37,275 bases of DNA from Verrucomicrobiaceae bacterium (GTDB lineage Bacteria > Verrucomicrobiota > Verrucomicrobiia > Verrucomicrobiales > Akkermansiaceae): positions 1 to 37,275 of the forward strand of contig JAIYDP010000284.1 in NCBI GenBank assembly GCA_027487435.1, given 5' to 3'. Position 1 is the first letter of the stretch. Every line of letters begins with the position of its first letter. The position numbers and the translations under genes were made by a program. Below, one piece after another: positions 1 to 11,138 of the stretch. The notes beneath the pieces are model-generated. The model saw only the letters and a program-made list of their open reading frames with translations. It was not told where the DNA came from and did no database searches.

Positions 1-3000
1 ATGAAAGTAGGGAGTGGGGCGGGGGGTTTTATAGGGGGGCAGAGGCCCATTTCGCTTTGGGGGAACGAATGAGAGCCAGCGCAAAATGGCAGCCGTGCCC
101 TCCAGGTCGTCGTTAACGACTAAATGGGAGACACCGTTTGTGAACATAATCTGAGGGGGTCATCAGGTCGCGTCTGCGGCGCAGTACCTGCGGACCCCCC
201 AGCTGGAAATTTGAGCTGTAGACCTGTTTGCCAAGCATCTTGTTCAGGGCGGCAGCGCCCGTTAACTGAAACGTCAACATTCTTGTTTCCCCACAAACCA
301 AAATGGGAGGGCCCTTTTGAATAGCGCGCTGCCCCAAACGCACAAGGTAGGCGCCAATGCCCACCGACCTGCCGGTGACCTGCAGAGTCAAACTCCGCCC
401 CCCTCGTCAAATGACATATGTCAGCGTGAAGTTTTCAAAATACGACGTGGATGTCTCGCCGGCCATCAACCCGCTGCTGCGCAAATTCTCCACCCCAAGC
501 CCCTCTTCGATCCCGATGATGCTGTCCAGCACCACCCGACCGCCCCCGTCCGAATGGCCGACGACGCTGGGCCCAACGCGAGACGCATCGGACTCGTTTC
601 TGCAGCGTTAAAGACGACAACGTCGCTGACATGTAAAGGTTCGAAAATCCTTTGGTCGGATCCAATTCGTCGACCCACCCAACCTTAAACAGCCGCTTGA
701 CTTCATTCGCCAACCCAATGCGCGCCCCTAATCCCGCCGTCAGCATGAGCAGCGTCGGTCAGACCTGAATTGGCGGCGAGATAAATCCGAGGGATCCCCT
801 CTTTCCTTGCCAACCGTGACGCGGCAGTGAACACCTGCCCTTCGCGAGGACCAAACGCACCATTTTCATGAGTGATATCGTTGGCAATAACAATAATGTC
901 GCGGCCAGAAGTATCGGCGGCAGGGAAGCGAAGCCGCATCCTCCAAACGACAACCCCAACGTCGTTCTGCCCCTGCGATCGGACAATCTCAGCCAGCGTG
1001 ACACCGCCGTCGGAATCAGTCGGGCCTGCAATGAGTTCGACGGCGCTAAGCACCACTCGCTTTGAGACCAGGGTTCGGGGGGGAGTGTTCGTGACCGCCG
1101 ACAAGGCGGCTTCATACTCGCCCCCTGCGACAGTCAGAGGCGCTTGCTCAGCAAGGGGCACAGAGGTCAAGCAGCGAGGCTTCGAAGAGCTCGACGAAGT
1201 CGTACACGTAGACAGTCTCGAGGCTGCGTGCGAGGAAGCGCTTTTGCTCCAGCGGCTCCAGCAGAGGGTAGGGGGCGCCACCGCTGTGCTGGGCTAAGGG
1301 TCTTGTGAGTCCCACCGATGAGGAAGCCTACTCATTTCGTCGGACAGCCGGGCCGTCCTGCCGAGGCCCATTCTCGTGGGGATGGAGTCGACGACAACTG
1401 AGGCGTTGGGAGTGCATCGCAGCGCCATCACCTTCGCACTTGAGGTGCAGCCCCGTGCGGTTGGTGAAGATCAGCCGCAAATCGCAAATGTCGTCCACGC
1501 CTTCGCTGATTCGCGCCAAGACTTCAACACAACGGATGTCCGCTTGCGCCATGCGGCCGCGATGGGTCAGAAGCACCCCCATGACGTGCTCTTGCAGCTA
1601 CGGACGTGAGGTCCCAAGCGATTTGGTCACCTGGTCCAATGTTGATGTGACAGGTGTCAAGATGTTGACAAAAACATGATTCGCAATCGGCCGCACGCTT
1701 TTTCTTTCACAAAACGCAATTTCAAGAGCCGTCATCGCCTCCCCAACCAGCTCATTAAACTCCTGCACTCGTCAGTTGCGGTGGCACAGCAGCAGCACCG
1801 AATACACTTGCTGCGTCTGGGAAGCTCCCTCACGAGCAGCGCTTGCAAAAGTCATAAGCAGACATGGCTCACTTACGCAACAACAACACAACGCGCGAAG
1901 ATGCGAGCGAGCTTCGCGCCATGGCGCTCCTTCCCTAAGTACACCCTGATGCGACGGTTGTGAGAGGCGCACATCTCGACAGAGTAGTTGGGCTCAAATC
2001 TGCGCAACTCGAGCTGAAACGCCGTGGGGGGGTCAATGTGGCGGTACAGCTCGTCCTCGCTGAAGCCAAGCGATGCGCGGAACGTGTAGAACTCAGGCGC
2101 CTCGCCAATTTTGATGCCCATGAAAGTCACTCGGTCAATACCCGCATCAGCAAGTCTCTCGCCGAGGGGCGCAAGCAAAGCTGCGGCCTCGTCAGCAAAG
2201 TCCTCCGCAGGATCCATGACGGCGATTTTCAGGACGTGGCGAGGACGGCCGTGGCTGCTGCGGGCGAGGGCGCTTGGCGCCAAAGTGTCGAGGGCGTCGT
2301 AGAGAAGATTCAACATTTGGTCGACGGAGGAGAAGAATATGAAGAGCCCTGAGCGGGAAAATCCAGAGGACATGTGCGAGGAGTCAAATGACCAGCTGTC
2401 GTTGCGGTGGATGCGTGGGGACATGTCCGCTTGGGCTTGATAGACCCAGCGGCCCACGAGCGTGGAGACGCCATTGATGTCGATGATCTCCGTGAAGAGG
2501 TTCGACAAGAAGTACGCGAGGTGGACCCTCCGCAGGTACAACTCCAACGCCTGCTGCCTCAGGCGCGACTCCTCGCCATCGGCCAGAAGCGACACAATGC
2601 CATCGACGGAAATCCAAGAAGACTCCGTCAGCGCCGCAAGGTCACCACCATTTGCGAGCGCATCGCGGATGGCGCGCTGATGCTCCAAAAAGGGCTGCCC
2701 GCGCGACCGCGATACGATTGCGCGGCTAAGAGCGACGACTTTGACGTACGGCGCGCCCTGAAGTGACGCAACGTCTCCCAACACAGCCGTGAGCTCTGGC
2801 GTCAAAAAATCTGTCGCAACATGCTTGAGGATCTCCACCACCAGCACCGTGCGCGCCTCCATGGCGTTGTGCGCCCTCACGACGCTCCACACAGCCACCG
2901 GATCCACAAGAGCCGCAACGACAGCCGACGTCGCGTCCTCAAGCCGGTCGAGGCGGCCGCTGAAGAAGCGCTCGGCAGCGAAGAATGAGCGCAGGTGCTC

Positions 3001-5694
3001 TGCGAGGACATGCGCAAGGAGGGCGTCCGGTCCGTCGGCGTGGCGGAGGAGGACATCGCGGAGAGTTGGAGCTCGACCGAGGAAGGGGTTGGTGGGGTCT
3101 GACGCCTTCAATGATGTGACGGCTTCTTCAAGCGTTGCGAGGAGATGCGCCGGTTGAGGGGTGGGTGCTGCAAGGACGGTTTTGAAAACGGCGAGCAAAG
3201 CGGAGGGCATGGACGATCCGACGGAGGTTAGGACGTCGGAGATTTCCAGCGCGGCGAGGGTGGGGTCTCTAAGAGTCAAGATGAGAGTTGACGTCAGCGC
3301 AGCAACTTGGGGGGCGGTGGCAAGGGAGGGGTCAACAAGACCGTTCAACAACGCAGCGACGCGGCGATTGCAAACGCGAAGGGTGTGGTGCGGCTTTTCG
3401 CTCAGCAGCTGCGGCGGCGAAAAGGCGCGGAATGGCCGCGTGCTAACGGAGGCCTTCTTCACGGCGGAGGCGTCGTCGAGAGCGACGGTGGCGATGATGT
3501 CGCCAGCAGTCACGACTGTCCCCTCAGCGATGCGGTGGCGGATGACGCCGGGCTCTTTTGCCACGAGGCTGAGGTACATCTTCATGACCTCCATCTCCGC
3601 ATAGGCCTGACCCGCAGCGACGTGAGCGAGATCGGCGGTCAAGAAGCGGACGACCTTTCCCGAGATGTGGGCGGTGAGGAGGGAGGGGTCGTACTCGTTT
3701 TCGATCAGGCACGTGCGCCCTTCGATCGTCAGGCGCAGCCCCGCTGGCTCCGTGACAGTGTAGACGCTGAAGCTGCGGCCATCGGCGAAAATAAGATGCC
3801 CCCCGTCCGAGAGGGTTCGAATTTGTGCCAATACCGTAGAGCCGTTCATGCGCACTTCGAAAGACACATCATCCAACGCGGCGACAACCACAATGTACTT
3901 GCAGCTTTGAATGAGGAGATCGTATTTGAATTTGGTCGGATTCGCCGTCAGAACAGGGGCCCGGCCAAAGGAAGTGCTCTCAACAAACTCGTTCCGCACC
4001 TTCTCAATATCTCCCCACGCTTTGACCACAGCGCCGCAGACGATGGCAATGTCAATCTCCGGCCTCTCCGCTGTCACGCCAGACACCATCACCCTGTCGA
4101 GCCACGACGTGTCGAGTGCATTGGAGGTGAAGTCTTGCGTCTCGAGCAGCGCAACCAAATACTCCACCGGCGTGCGGATCTCGCCTTGGATCGACACCTC
4201 CCGCAACGCACTCACGAGGCTCTTGCGCGCGCTCTCGCGAGTCGGGCCCGAAGCAAACAAATGTCCGAATTGCGAGTCAGCGAATTGGTGAACGCCTCCA
4301 GCTCCCATCACCGAGAAGTAGCTGAGATATCAAACCCAACGGAAACAAAAGTCACCCCCAAACGTTCGGCGTCGTTCTGAACTTCAGCTCCGTGATGGAA
4401 CCACTCGTCGGTTGGAAATTCGCGTCGGGGTTCTCAGCCGTGATGCGGGCGGCAATGACGTGCCCAAGAGCTTCGCGGCGGTGATTCGAATCGATGGGGT
4501 ATGTTGCGGGCCGCAGGTTGAGTGGATCTGGGGGAGGAAGAGACAAGAACGCCGCAACGTCAGGAATGTTGTGGAGGGGAACGCCCATTGCAACGGCAAG
4601 CATTGCAGCGGGCAGATTGACATTAGTGATCATTTCGGAGATAGGATGCTCCACCTGCAGCCTCGTGTTCATCTCAAGGAAGTAGTACGTGCCGTCGTGG
4701 TACAAGTACTCGACAGTCCCAACGCTAACGTAGCCGACGGTTTTTGCCAGGCGCACGGCGTCGTCCTCCATCTGCCGAAATACAGAGGGGTCGGCTGCGA
4801 TGGGCGGCCCTTCTTCAATGATTTTCTGGTGGCGGCGCTGAACTGAGCAATCGCGGCCGTAGAGCGCGATGGCGTTGCCGTAGTTGTCGGCGAGGACCTG
4901 CACCTCCAAGTGGCGCGTGGATTGAGCGAGAGCCATGAGGAAGACGGGCGAGCCAACGACCTCGGACTGCACATGACGAAAAGCGATGCGAAGCTCCTCT
5001 ACGTTGCTAGCCTTGCGAATACCCTTGCCCCCTCCTCCTTCAGAGGCTTTGACCATGAGCGGAAATCCAACGGCGCCAGCAGCTTCAATCGCCTGCTCAA
5101 CGGTTGCAACGACAGCTTTCGCGTACGTTTCCTCGGGGATCCCCCCATTGGCGTAGTCGCATCGCATTCCGGCTCCACTCCAAGGTAACGTTGGGACGCC
5201 GACTGACTGAGCGATGATCGTCGAGCCGACCTTGTCCCCAAGGGCTCTCATGGCGTCCGGGCCTGGACCCAAAAACGCAATCTTTCCGTTCGCAATTTCT
5301 GATATTCTCTCGGGGAGCCGCGGATTTTCAGATGCATGGCCCCATCCGGCCCATACCCCATGAACTGCTTTGCTCTCGGCAACGTCTGCGATCAGATCCA
5401 CGTTTGCGTAATTGTTGTAGTTGGGCCCTCCAGGTACCTAGATTGTAAGAATAGCTTGCAAATACAGACCTCAACAACCTCATCTGCCATTTTTATAAAC
5501 TCAGCGTTGGCAGACAGATCCTCAGGGGTCGCCATCACGACAAAGGTCAGGGCCTTTTCGTTCCCAAGCGTGTCATAGGACCATTTCCTCAGTGATCGGA
5601 TTGCCTTGACAGCAGCAATACCGTTGTTTGCTATCAGAATCCTACTTATCGACCGGTGACCTCCATGCTTTGCAACGAAGGCCTCCAGAGCCAT
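1..5694 (-). CDS. ACC1: Acetyl-CoA carboxylase, homomeric multidomain (3' end beyond window)
   Basis: ATP- and biotin-dependent carboxylation of acetyl-CoA to malonyl-CoA, the committed step of fatty-acid synthesis. Exons: 5470-5694, 4356-5437, 1877-4321, 1808-1841, 1631-1762, 1432-1597, 1332-1397, 1162-1293, 765-1124, 631-727, 416-599, 299-379, 188-265, 1-150 (continues). These give 1744 residues with 13 introns of 31-45 nt, all GT-AG. Order: biotin carboxylase from residue 1 ([20 protein letters not shown]-grasp loop [11 protein letters not shown]), biotin carrier site EVMKM with the biotinyl Lys near residue 683, central domain, then carboxyltransferase ([76 protein letters not shown]). 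Family length is about 2200-2350, so some 450-600 residues lie left of the window. No transit peptide is seen before the biotin carboxylase, so a cytosolic enzyme is inferred. Splices such as NSG/ARIG restore the family sequence exactly, arguing against sequencing errors. Confidence 0.96.
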
Positions 5695-6163
5695 CGAGAG
5701 TACAAACTAATAAACTCTAAATTCAACTTGTCAACTTGTAGAAGGCTGCAGTGGCGCGGGTCGGGAGTCAGGCGCACCAAGGGAGAATGCGGCGCCAAAA
5801 GGAGTACTGTCCAACCCCAAATGCAACTGCTACTTTTGAAGAAAGTGCGAAATATGAACTGAAGGGGGCGTCGGTGGTGAAGGGGACACCCAGAGGGGCG
5901 GACGTCCCGTTCGCAGGGCCTGCGCCGACAGCGTGGGAACGCGGAGAGCCCCCTTGCAAGATGTTGCGCTCAGTTGGCGCCCCGTTGCTGTCGCTTGGCT
6001 CACGTGTACAGGGAGATACAAAGAACACAAAGCCAAATGGAGGAAGGGGAAGAAATGGCCGTACTTCTACCTGCAAATATGCATTTTCATAACGGAGCCT
6101 GACAGATAAATCAACCTAGAACGTAAGGGAAGAAGAAGGGCTGTTCAGATTGAAATCAAAGGA
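5695..6163. other. Region upstream of ACC with no recognised gene
   Basis: This stretch precedes the ACC start on its strand and should hold its promoter and 5' UTR. A minus-strand open frame at 5768-6076 shows no recognisable domain and no splice join to ACC, so I do not call it. No tRNA or rRNA is seen. Confidence 0.5.
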
Positions 6164-6231
6164 TCAGGAAGGAAGAAAGTGGTCTCATCAAGGCAAGCCC
6201 TTACGAAGGAATCCGCTAAAGTTTTCATCAC
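6164..6231 (-). ncRNA. Box C/D snoRNA-like element, copy 1
   Basis: Read on the minus strand: box C GTGATGA (6225-6231), a 5' domain conserved in all four copies, a C'-like TTGATGA (6185-6191), a 17-nt variable stretch, then box D CTGA (6164-6167). The conserved domain can form a small hairpin with AAGG/CCTT arms. No protein frame is shared between copies. The snoRNA class is inferred from box order and spacing; no rRNA target was recognised and no convincing terminal stem was seen. Confidence 0.55.
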
Positions 6232-6381
6232 AGAAATGAAGGCACAACTACCCGCCCCAACAGATAACTCACATCTACCCTTGCCTATCCCACTCAAACC
6301 AGGAGACTGTACGTGCAACCTTGGGCCCTTTGCAATAAGACAACGGCTGCGCAACGATGCGAGAGAGAGATGGCACATGAA

Positions 6382-6449
6382 TCAGTATGGAAAGAGGTTG
6401 TCTCATGAGGGCAAGCCCTTGCGATGGAATCCGCTAATTTTTTCATCAA
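6382..6449 (-). ncRNA. Box C/D snoRNA-like element, copy 2
   Basis: Minus strand: box C TTGATGA (6443-6449), conserved domain with two or three substitutions, C'-like CATGAGA (6403-6409), variable stretch, box D CTGA (6382-6385). It is the most diverged copy. Its hairpin arms are AGGG/CCCT where copies 1 and 4 have AAGG/CCTT, so pairing is kept although the bases differ. Confidence 0.5.
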
Positions 6450-6513
6450 GATAATTTAAGCGCGTTCGTAGCAACTGCCACAATCGATTATTCCAGCTAC
6501 TCACGTTGGCATG

Positions 6514-6530
6514 AGGAATGCTGCATTCCT
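6514..6530. repeat. Perfect 8-bp inverted repeat in an array spacer
   Basis: AGGAATGC and GCATTCCT are separated by one T, between snoRNA-like copies 2 and 3. It could be a processing hairpin or chance; it is not repeated in the other spacers. Confidence 0.4.
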
Positions 6531-6580
6531 GAGGTATAAGACAACAAGGCAGAACGACATGACGAACGAGTAATCAAGGA

Positions 6581-6648
6581 TCAGCAAGGAATAGAGTGGT
6601 CACATGAGGGCAAGCCCTTACGAAGGAATCCGCTAAAGTTTTCATCAC
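6581..6648 (-). ncRNA. Box C/D snoRNA-like element, copy 3
   Basis: Minus strand: box C GTGATGA (6642-6648), a 5' domain nearly identical to copy 1, C'-like CATGTGA, a variable stretch resembling copy 1, box D CTGA (6581-6584). Copies 1 and 3 also share flanking bases beyond box D, suggesting the most recent duplication within the array. Confidence 0.53.
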
Positions 6649-6778
6649 AGAGCATTCCGAGAATGGAAAAACAAGAAATACGCTTACATATCTTTCACAA
6701 CCCGCGTCCGTAAGTAGCTTCATAACTTGAGAATCAGCAAGATAACCAAACAAACCCGTTAAAAAAAATGACTGTGAT

Positions 6779-6848
6779 TCAGATAGTGTGTAATTCGTCT
6801 CATTAAGGCGAAGCCCTTACGAAGGAATCCGCTAAAAGTTCTCATCAT
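6779..6848 (-). ncRNA. Box C/D snoRNA-like element, copy 4
   Basis: Minus strand: box C ATGATGA (6842-6848), conserved domain carrying two single-base insertions relative to copies 1 and 3, C'-like TTAATGA (6800-6806), a variable stretch unlike the other copies, box D CTGA (6779-6782). A run of eight T follows box D by about 8 nt on the minus strand; the other copies lack it. It lies 52 nt beyond the PIG-U stop codon on the same strand. Confidence 0.52.
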
Positions 6849-6899
6849 TTATGAAAAAAAGGAAAACAGCAAAAAAGAGTGATGACTTACGTAGAGACA

Positions 6900-8254
6900 C
6901 TACTCATGTTTTTCTTTCGACTTTTCCAACTTGTCGAGCCGCAACTTTAACGAGCAGCTGTCGAGCACAAAAAGCATGCTGCAGAAGAGATATGCCAGCA
7001 CTGCACCGTAGAAAAAGTTTGAATTGCCGGTGCCGGACACAACCCAAACGTGCCAACAAATGGGACCGAGGGTAATGATGTAGAGGAGAATGTTGGCAGA
7101 CAGGAACAGATTTCGGAATTCTGAAGGGGATCAGATCAAAAGGATCCATGGCTGAAGAGACGTGAGAAGTCCTGAATAGAGACTGAAAGAAGAGAAAAAT
7201 AGAGCGCGACGTCGACGAGAGTGGGGTAAGACTTGAAAATCGAGACGACTGCAATGATGGCGTATGAAACGAATACAGGATCTTTCCTGTCAATTTGAGA
7301 ACAAGGGGGAGGATTCTCACCTGAAGCGAATGCTCAAGCAGATCGCATCAATGAAAATATGATACTGAAGCGCAAACAGGAAGAGACCGCGGAAATTGTC
7401 GAATATCTCGGTAAATAGGTACCAAAACACGCCCATGTTGGGGCGCTGATCGGGACACGTAAAGACGAAGACCCAATGGTCCCACAGAGACCACAGAAAG
7501 TGTCGATGCCACAAGCAAAAGAGCGCAAAGCACGCTGACGAGACAATGGAGGACGAAACTATTCGCTGAACATCAGCCAACGAGAGCACGATAGAGTACT
7601 TGAGAAGGGACACCCTGCTTGCGAAGAAGAAGCGCAACCGGGATGGACAGAAGGACGTAGTATGGCGACAGGAGGAATGAAATGAAGAGGAATCCGATGG
7701 AAACAGCCGCTCGCCCTAAGCCGTTAGGCCTCCAGGGACTTTCGTACCTTGGAGGGCGGCTGCAACGGCTGAAAGGACGGCCGCATGCTCGAACGAGGTC
7801 AGGCTCTGCGCTGCCGTCCCTAATACTGAGAAAGGGCAAAGAGAATATCTACTGAATGAGGAACAATCGTGAGATGATGACACATCATTGCAGGGAGGAA
7901 CGCATCGAACTTCGAACTCTTTAGGCCAATATTGGCTAACAAGAGAGAATTAATACAGTCGCAAAGGGATAGAGAAATTGCGACAGCGAAGCGAGGCATA
8001 AGGGCGAGCGACGAAAGAAGAAATACAGCCACAGGAGGAACGTGTGCTTGCGCTTGGTCAGCGAGGAACAATTCCTCGCGAACTGCCAAAGTTACTCTAC
8101 AAGCGACTGATTGCAAACGAGACTTCATGCTGTTCACTGGTGTCACGATCTCGACTCTATCAATGAGCTTCTCCTGAAGCGGACTGAGAGAAATCAGCAT
8201 CCTTGCTGCCACCCCGACGACCAAGCATGTCTGAAGAAGAGGGGTCAGCCTCAT
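6900..8254 (-). CDS. PIGU: GPI transamidase subunit PIG-U
   Basis: Multi-spanning ER membrane subunit of the GPI transamidase that attaches GPI anchors to proteins. Exons: 8119-8254, 7884-8082, 7748-7851, 7600-7715, 7321-7565, 7162-7286, 6900-7120; 381 residues, introns of 32-41 nt. Diagnostic family stretches: N-terminal segment ending DRVEIVTPVNSMKSL; FEHAAVLSAVAAALQG; DQRPNMGVFWYLFTEIFDNF (human PIG-U: [20 protein letters not shown]); SIFKSYPTLVDVALYFS; WVVSGTGNSNFFYGA. The rest is hydrophobic helices and a charged C-tail KLEKSKEKHE. The human protein is about 435 residues; the shortfall lies in the loop between the first two luminal blocks. The ATG at 8254 begins the hydrophobic signal-anchor. 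It is divergent from the coiled-coil gene, with only 35 bp between start codons. Confidence 0.93.
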
Positions 8255-8289
8255 ATTAAAGATGTAAAGAGTGGAAAATAGAGCATTTG

Positions 8290-11077
8290 ATGTCAGAACA
8301 TTCAAATTCAACTTACTCTGTTCTGGCTTCTTTTGTGACTAGCCGGCAATCGAAGAGTATGTCGTCAAGTCTAGGAGGCTCCACCAGAAGCACCCCAGCT
8401 TCTGCAGCCATTCTCTCCGACGGAAGTGGGTCTGACATTGACGAGTATTTCAAGAGGGCGTCTATTGATGATGACAGTATCAGCGACTCGGATGATGACG
8501 ACTTCTTTGCTGTCAAAGCAAAGCCTCTATCTAAGAAGGACCTCTCTTTTCCAAAGGGAGCAGCAAAGTCTGCTTCTGCGCCAAAGTTGTCTGCTGAACC
8601 GTTTCGTGTTGAAGAGTCTGCAGCCTCAAAACTAGTCCCGTCTTTAACTGCAGAGATTGCTACTCTACGGCAGGAAAAAGACCATGCGATGAGCGAAGTG
8701 TCCAAGCTTAAAGCTGACTCGAAAACATTGCTTGCCCGATATGACATGCTGGAAAAGAAGTACGACGTGCTGCGGAGAGAAAAGACTGAGGCGCTTGAGC
8801 TGGAGCGTCAAAGCAGCGCCAAGATCTTGGCTGAGCAGCGCGCGAACGAGAAGGCGCTGGTTGCGGAGTATGAGAAGCGTTTGGCCGCGCTGAAATCTGC
8901 AAATGATGAAGAGATCCAACGCCGCCGCGACATGGAGGCTCTCAATCAAAGGGAAATGCAGTCTTTTCGCTCTGAGCTCGAGCGACAGTTCAGAGTGCTT
9001 GTTGGGGGTGAGGCTCGCAAAGAGGCCGAGGCTGTGCGGATGGAGCTTGAGGCTGAGCTGCAGCAGAAGGTATCAGAGGCTGAGACGGCAGCGAAAATGA
9101 ATGCCGAGCTAGAGCTGCAGGCCCACATAGAGAGTGAGCGATCTCGACTTCAGTCTAACGTGCACAGAACTTGAGCGGCAATATCGAAGCAGCGCAACCC
9201 GAGCAGTCGACGACATTGTAGCGCAGCTGTCGAGAACGGAGGCTGCATTGGCGTCGTCAGAGGCTGAGAGAGTACGGCTGCAAACGGAGGCGTTCGAGAG
9301 GGCAAAAGAGGACCTTCGTGTTGAGTACGAGGTGGAGATCGCGTCGTTGCAGCGTCAGAGTGAGACAATGAAGGACGATATGGAACGGGAGTATCGCACG
9401 CGGCTGGATGAGTTTCGGAAGAACAAGGAGAGCGAGATTGAGGACAAGATTCGGTCGGAAATGCGAGGGGCGGCGGAGAGAAAGATGCGAGAAGTTGCAC
9501 CCCCCCTCTCTCGCATTGCTAATGGAAGCAGCTACTGCTCGTGCGGCTCAAAGTCGAACTCCGGCCTCAAGTTGAGAAGGAGCTGCGTGACGAGTTGACG
9601 CCCATCATTGAAGCCGACGTCCGATCGAAGCTTGCTTCCGCTTCGATCCAGTCGGCGGGGTTGGCAGACACATCCCACCCAAAGTCGCCGACACGCCAAC
9701 CCACAACGCCGATTCGAATAGTTCAACCGCAGTCTCAGCCGGACCTTCAGTCGCATCCTCAGCCTCTGCCAGTGTCAGACCGTGAGGATTCTGTGAGATC
9801 GGTGACTCCACCGCAGACTCGATCAGAATCGTCTCCATCAAAAGAGAAGCTTGATGAGGCTCGTTTCTTTATCGTCCGTCTGACGATGCAGTACTTTTCG
9901 TCAAATGGGAGCTTTGATGCGGAGGAGATTGCAAAGCGCATTATCGCGGGTCTGTGCGAGTGTTTGGGTCCTGAAGCTGCAGACGCACGCAAAGGCTTCA
10001 ACCCTCTTTCGTCCCGCACATCCAACGCACAGTCCGCTGCCGCCGCAGTCTCTGAGGCGCTCCGATCGTCGCTCTCTCGCGCTGAAGTAGCTGCGTTGGA
10101 TCCCAGCCCGCCGCCATTCTCCGTTCGAGTGACGCCCAAGCATGCCGTTCCGAACGTTGACGGGCCGTCTCCTTCAAAGTACACCGAGACCCTGCGAAGG
10201 GTTTTCCCTCAAGAGAAGCCTCGCAAGAGTGTCAAGTGGAGCGAAGATGTTGTAAGCCCGACGCCAGCGCCGCCGCCTGATCTGCAACGCGGAGATAGGC
10301 GGCAGCCACCCATCGGGCGGCCCCCCATCTTGCAAAAAGGAGAAAATACCGATGCTGACGAAGACATGGTCGCAAGCACTTTTGACATTTCCAATTCGTT
10401 AGTGGGCGTGGTTGGACGATGAGGAGGAGGAGGAGGCAATGGCGCAGCGTGCATTTTTGAATATGCCGCCGCTCGACGTGACCCAAAGTGTTGCTGGCGA
10501 TCGCTTACGGGTGCTTCTACCTGCACTGCATGAGATGTGGGGGAAGGTTGAGGAGGCTTTCCGCCATCGGTTTGCATTTACGGAGGCGCTGCGAGAGGCC
10601 GACGACCGAAAGGTTTGCTTTGACGTCCGTCACTATTGATGTGTTAGCGGCTGGAGATGGTGACAGCGGAAATGCAGGACTTGAATGAGCGTCTCAAGAG
10701 AACATCGCGCGACATGGCCCTCGTCGTTTCGCGCGAAACTGTAAAGATGCGCCTGCGGCAGGTCACGGAGGAGCTTCAGAAGGGTTGCTCTTGCCTTGCG
10801 CGGAGTCGACTGATTTGTCGCAGGGACTCTGAAGGGCGATGCAGTGCGGCATCTCGCGTCTCAAAGGGCTTCGCTGGCGAACGAGTTGAGGCGCTTGACG
10901 TCGCACATTCAGAGCGCGTTGCCGACGTACGCGACGACTTTTGGGGAGCCCCTTATGTACCGTGGCATCGACTACGCAGAGATCATGAGGCGGGACAAAT
11001 GGCGGGACGACGAAAGAACACGTCGGCTGGAGAGGGAAAAGATCCAAAAGAAGGTGAAGCGGGCAGTGAGCTCATGA
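8290..11077 (+). CDS. Large coiled-coil protein, function unknown
   Basis: Exons: 8290-9133, 9168-9493, 9532-10368, 10403-10612, 10648-10783, 10824-11077; 868 residues, introns of 34-40 nt with clear branch motifs. The N-terminus is Ser-rich, with an acidic patch around residues 50-75 (SDIDEYFKRASIDDD then an Asp run). Residues about 120-430 are long heptad coiled coil rich in Glu, Arg, Ala and Lys. A Pro/Ser-rich linker follows, then a folded-looking segment (DEARFFIVRLTMQYFSSNG), an acidic WAWLDDEEEEE stretch and a second coiled coil ending EREKIQKKVKRAVSS. No enzyme motif is seen. The architecture resembles cytoskeletal, centrosomal or ciliary scaffolds, but I recognise no family. The start could instead be the ATG at 8359. 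Confidence 0.85.
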
Positions 11078-11138
11078 GGGCTCAGATCATCTCCCCATGG
11101 TGTAATTTCTTATTTAAGCGTATGAACACATCACATCA

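Larger units (their letters stand above)
6164..6848 (-). repeat. Four-copy tandem array of the snoRNA-like unit
   Basis: The box C ends fall at 6231, 6449, 6648 and 6848, giving spacings of 218, 199 and 200 bp. Only about 50-70 bp of each unit is conserved; the roughly 130-bp spacers are not alike by eye. This matches a tandem RNA-gene cluster with diverged spacers better than a simple satellite. The array fills the intergenic stretch between PIG-U and ACC, both on the same strand, so co-transcription with PIG-U or from its own promoter are both possible. Confidence 0.75.

Noticed and set aside
3307..4380. Plus-strand open frame of 357 codons opposite ACC exon 3
   Set aside because: It lies entirely antisense to the conserved ACC biotin-carrier and central region and shows no domain of its own; a shadow of codon bias.
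1..5694. Frameshifted ACC pseudogene
   Set aside because: Every frame break coincides with a GT-AG segment of 31-45 nt whose removal restores the family sequence exactly, so these are introns rather than damage.
5768..6076. Minus-strand frame upstream of ACC as an extra N-terminal exon
   Set aside because: No splice join to the ACC start in frame was found and the sequence lacks a transit-peptide pattern.
6164..6848. CRISPR array or protein repeat
   Set aside because: The window is eukaryotic, spacing is about 200 bp with unrelated spacers, and no reading frame is shared between copies because of indels.
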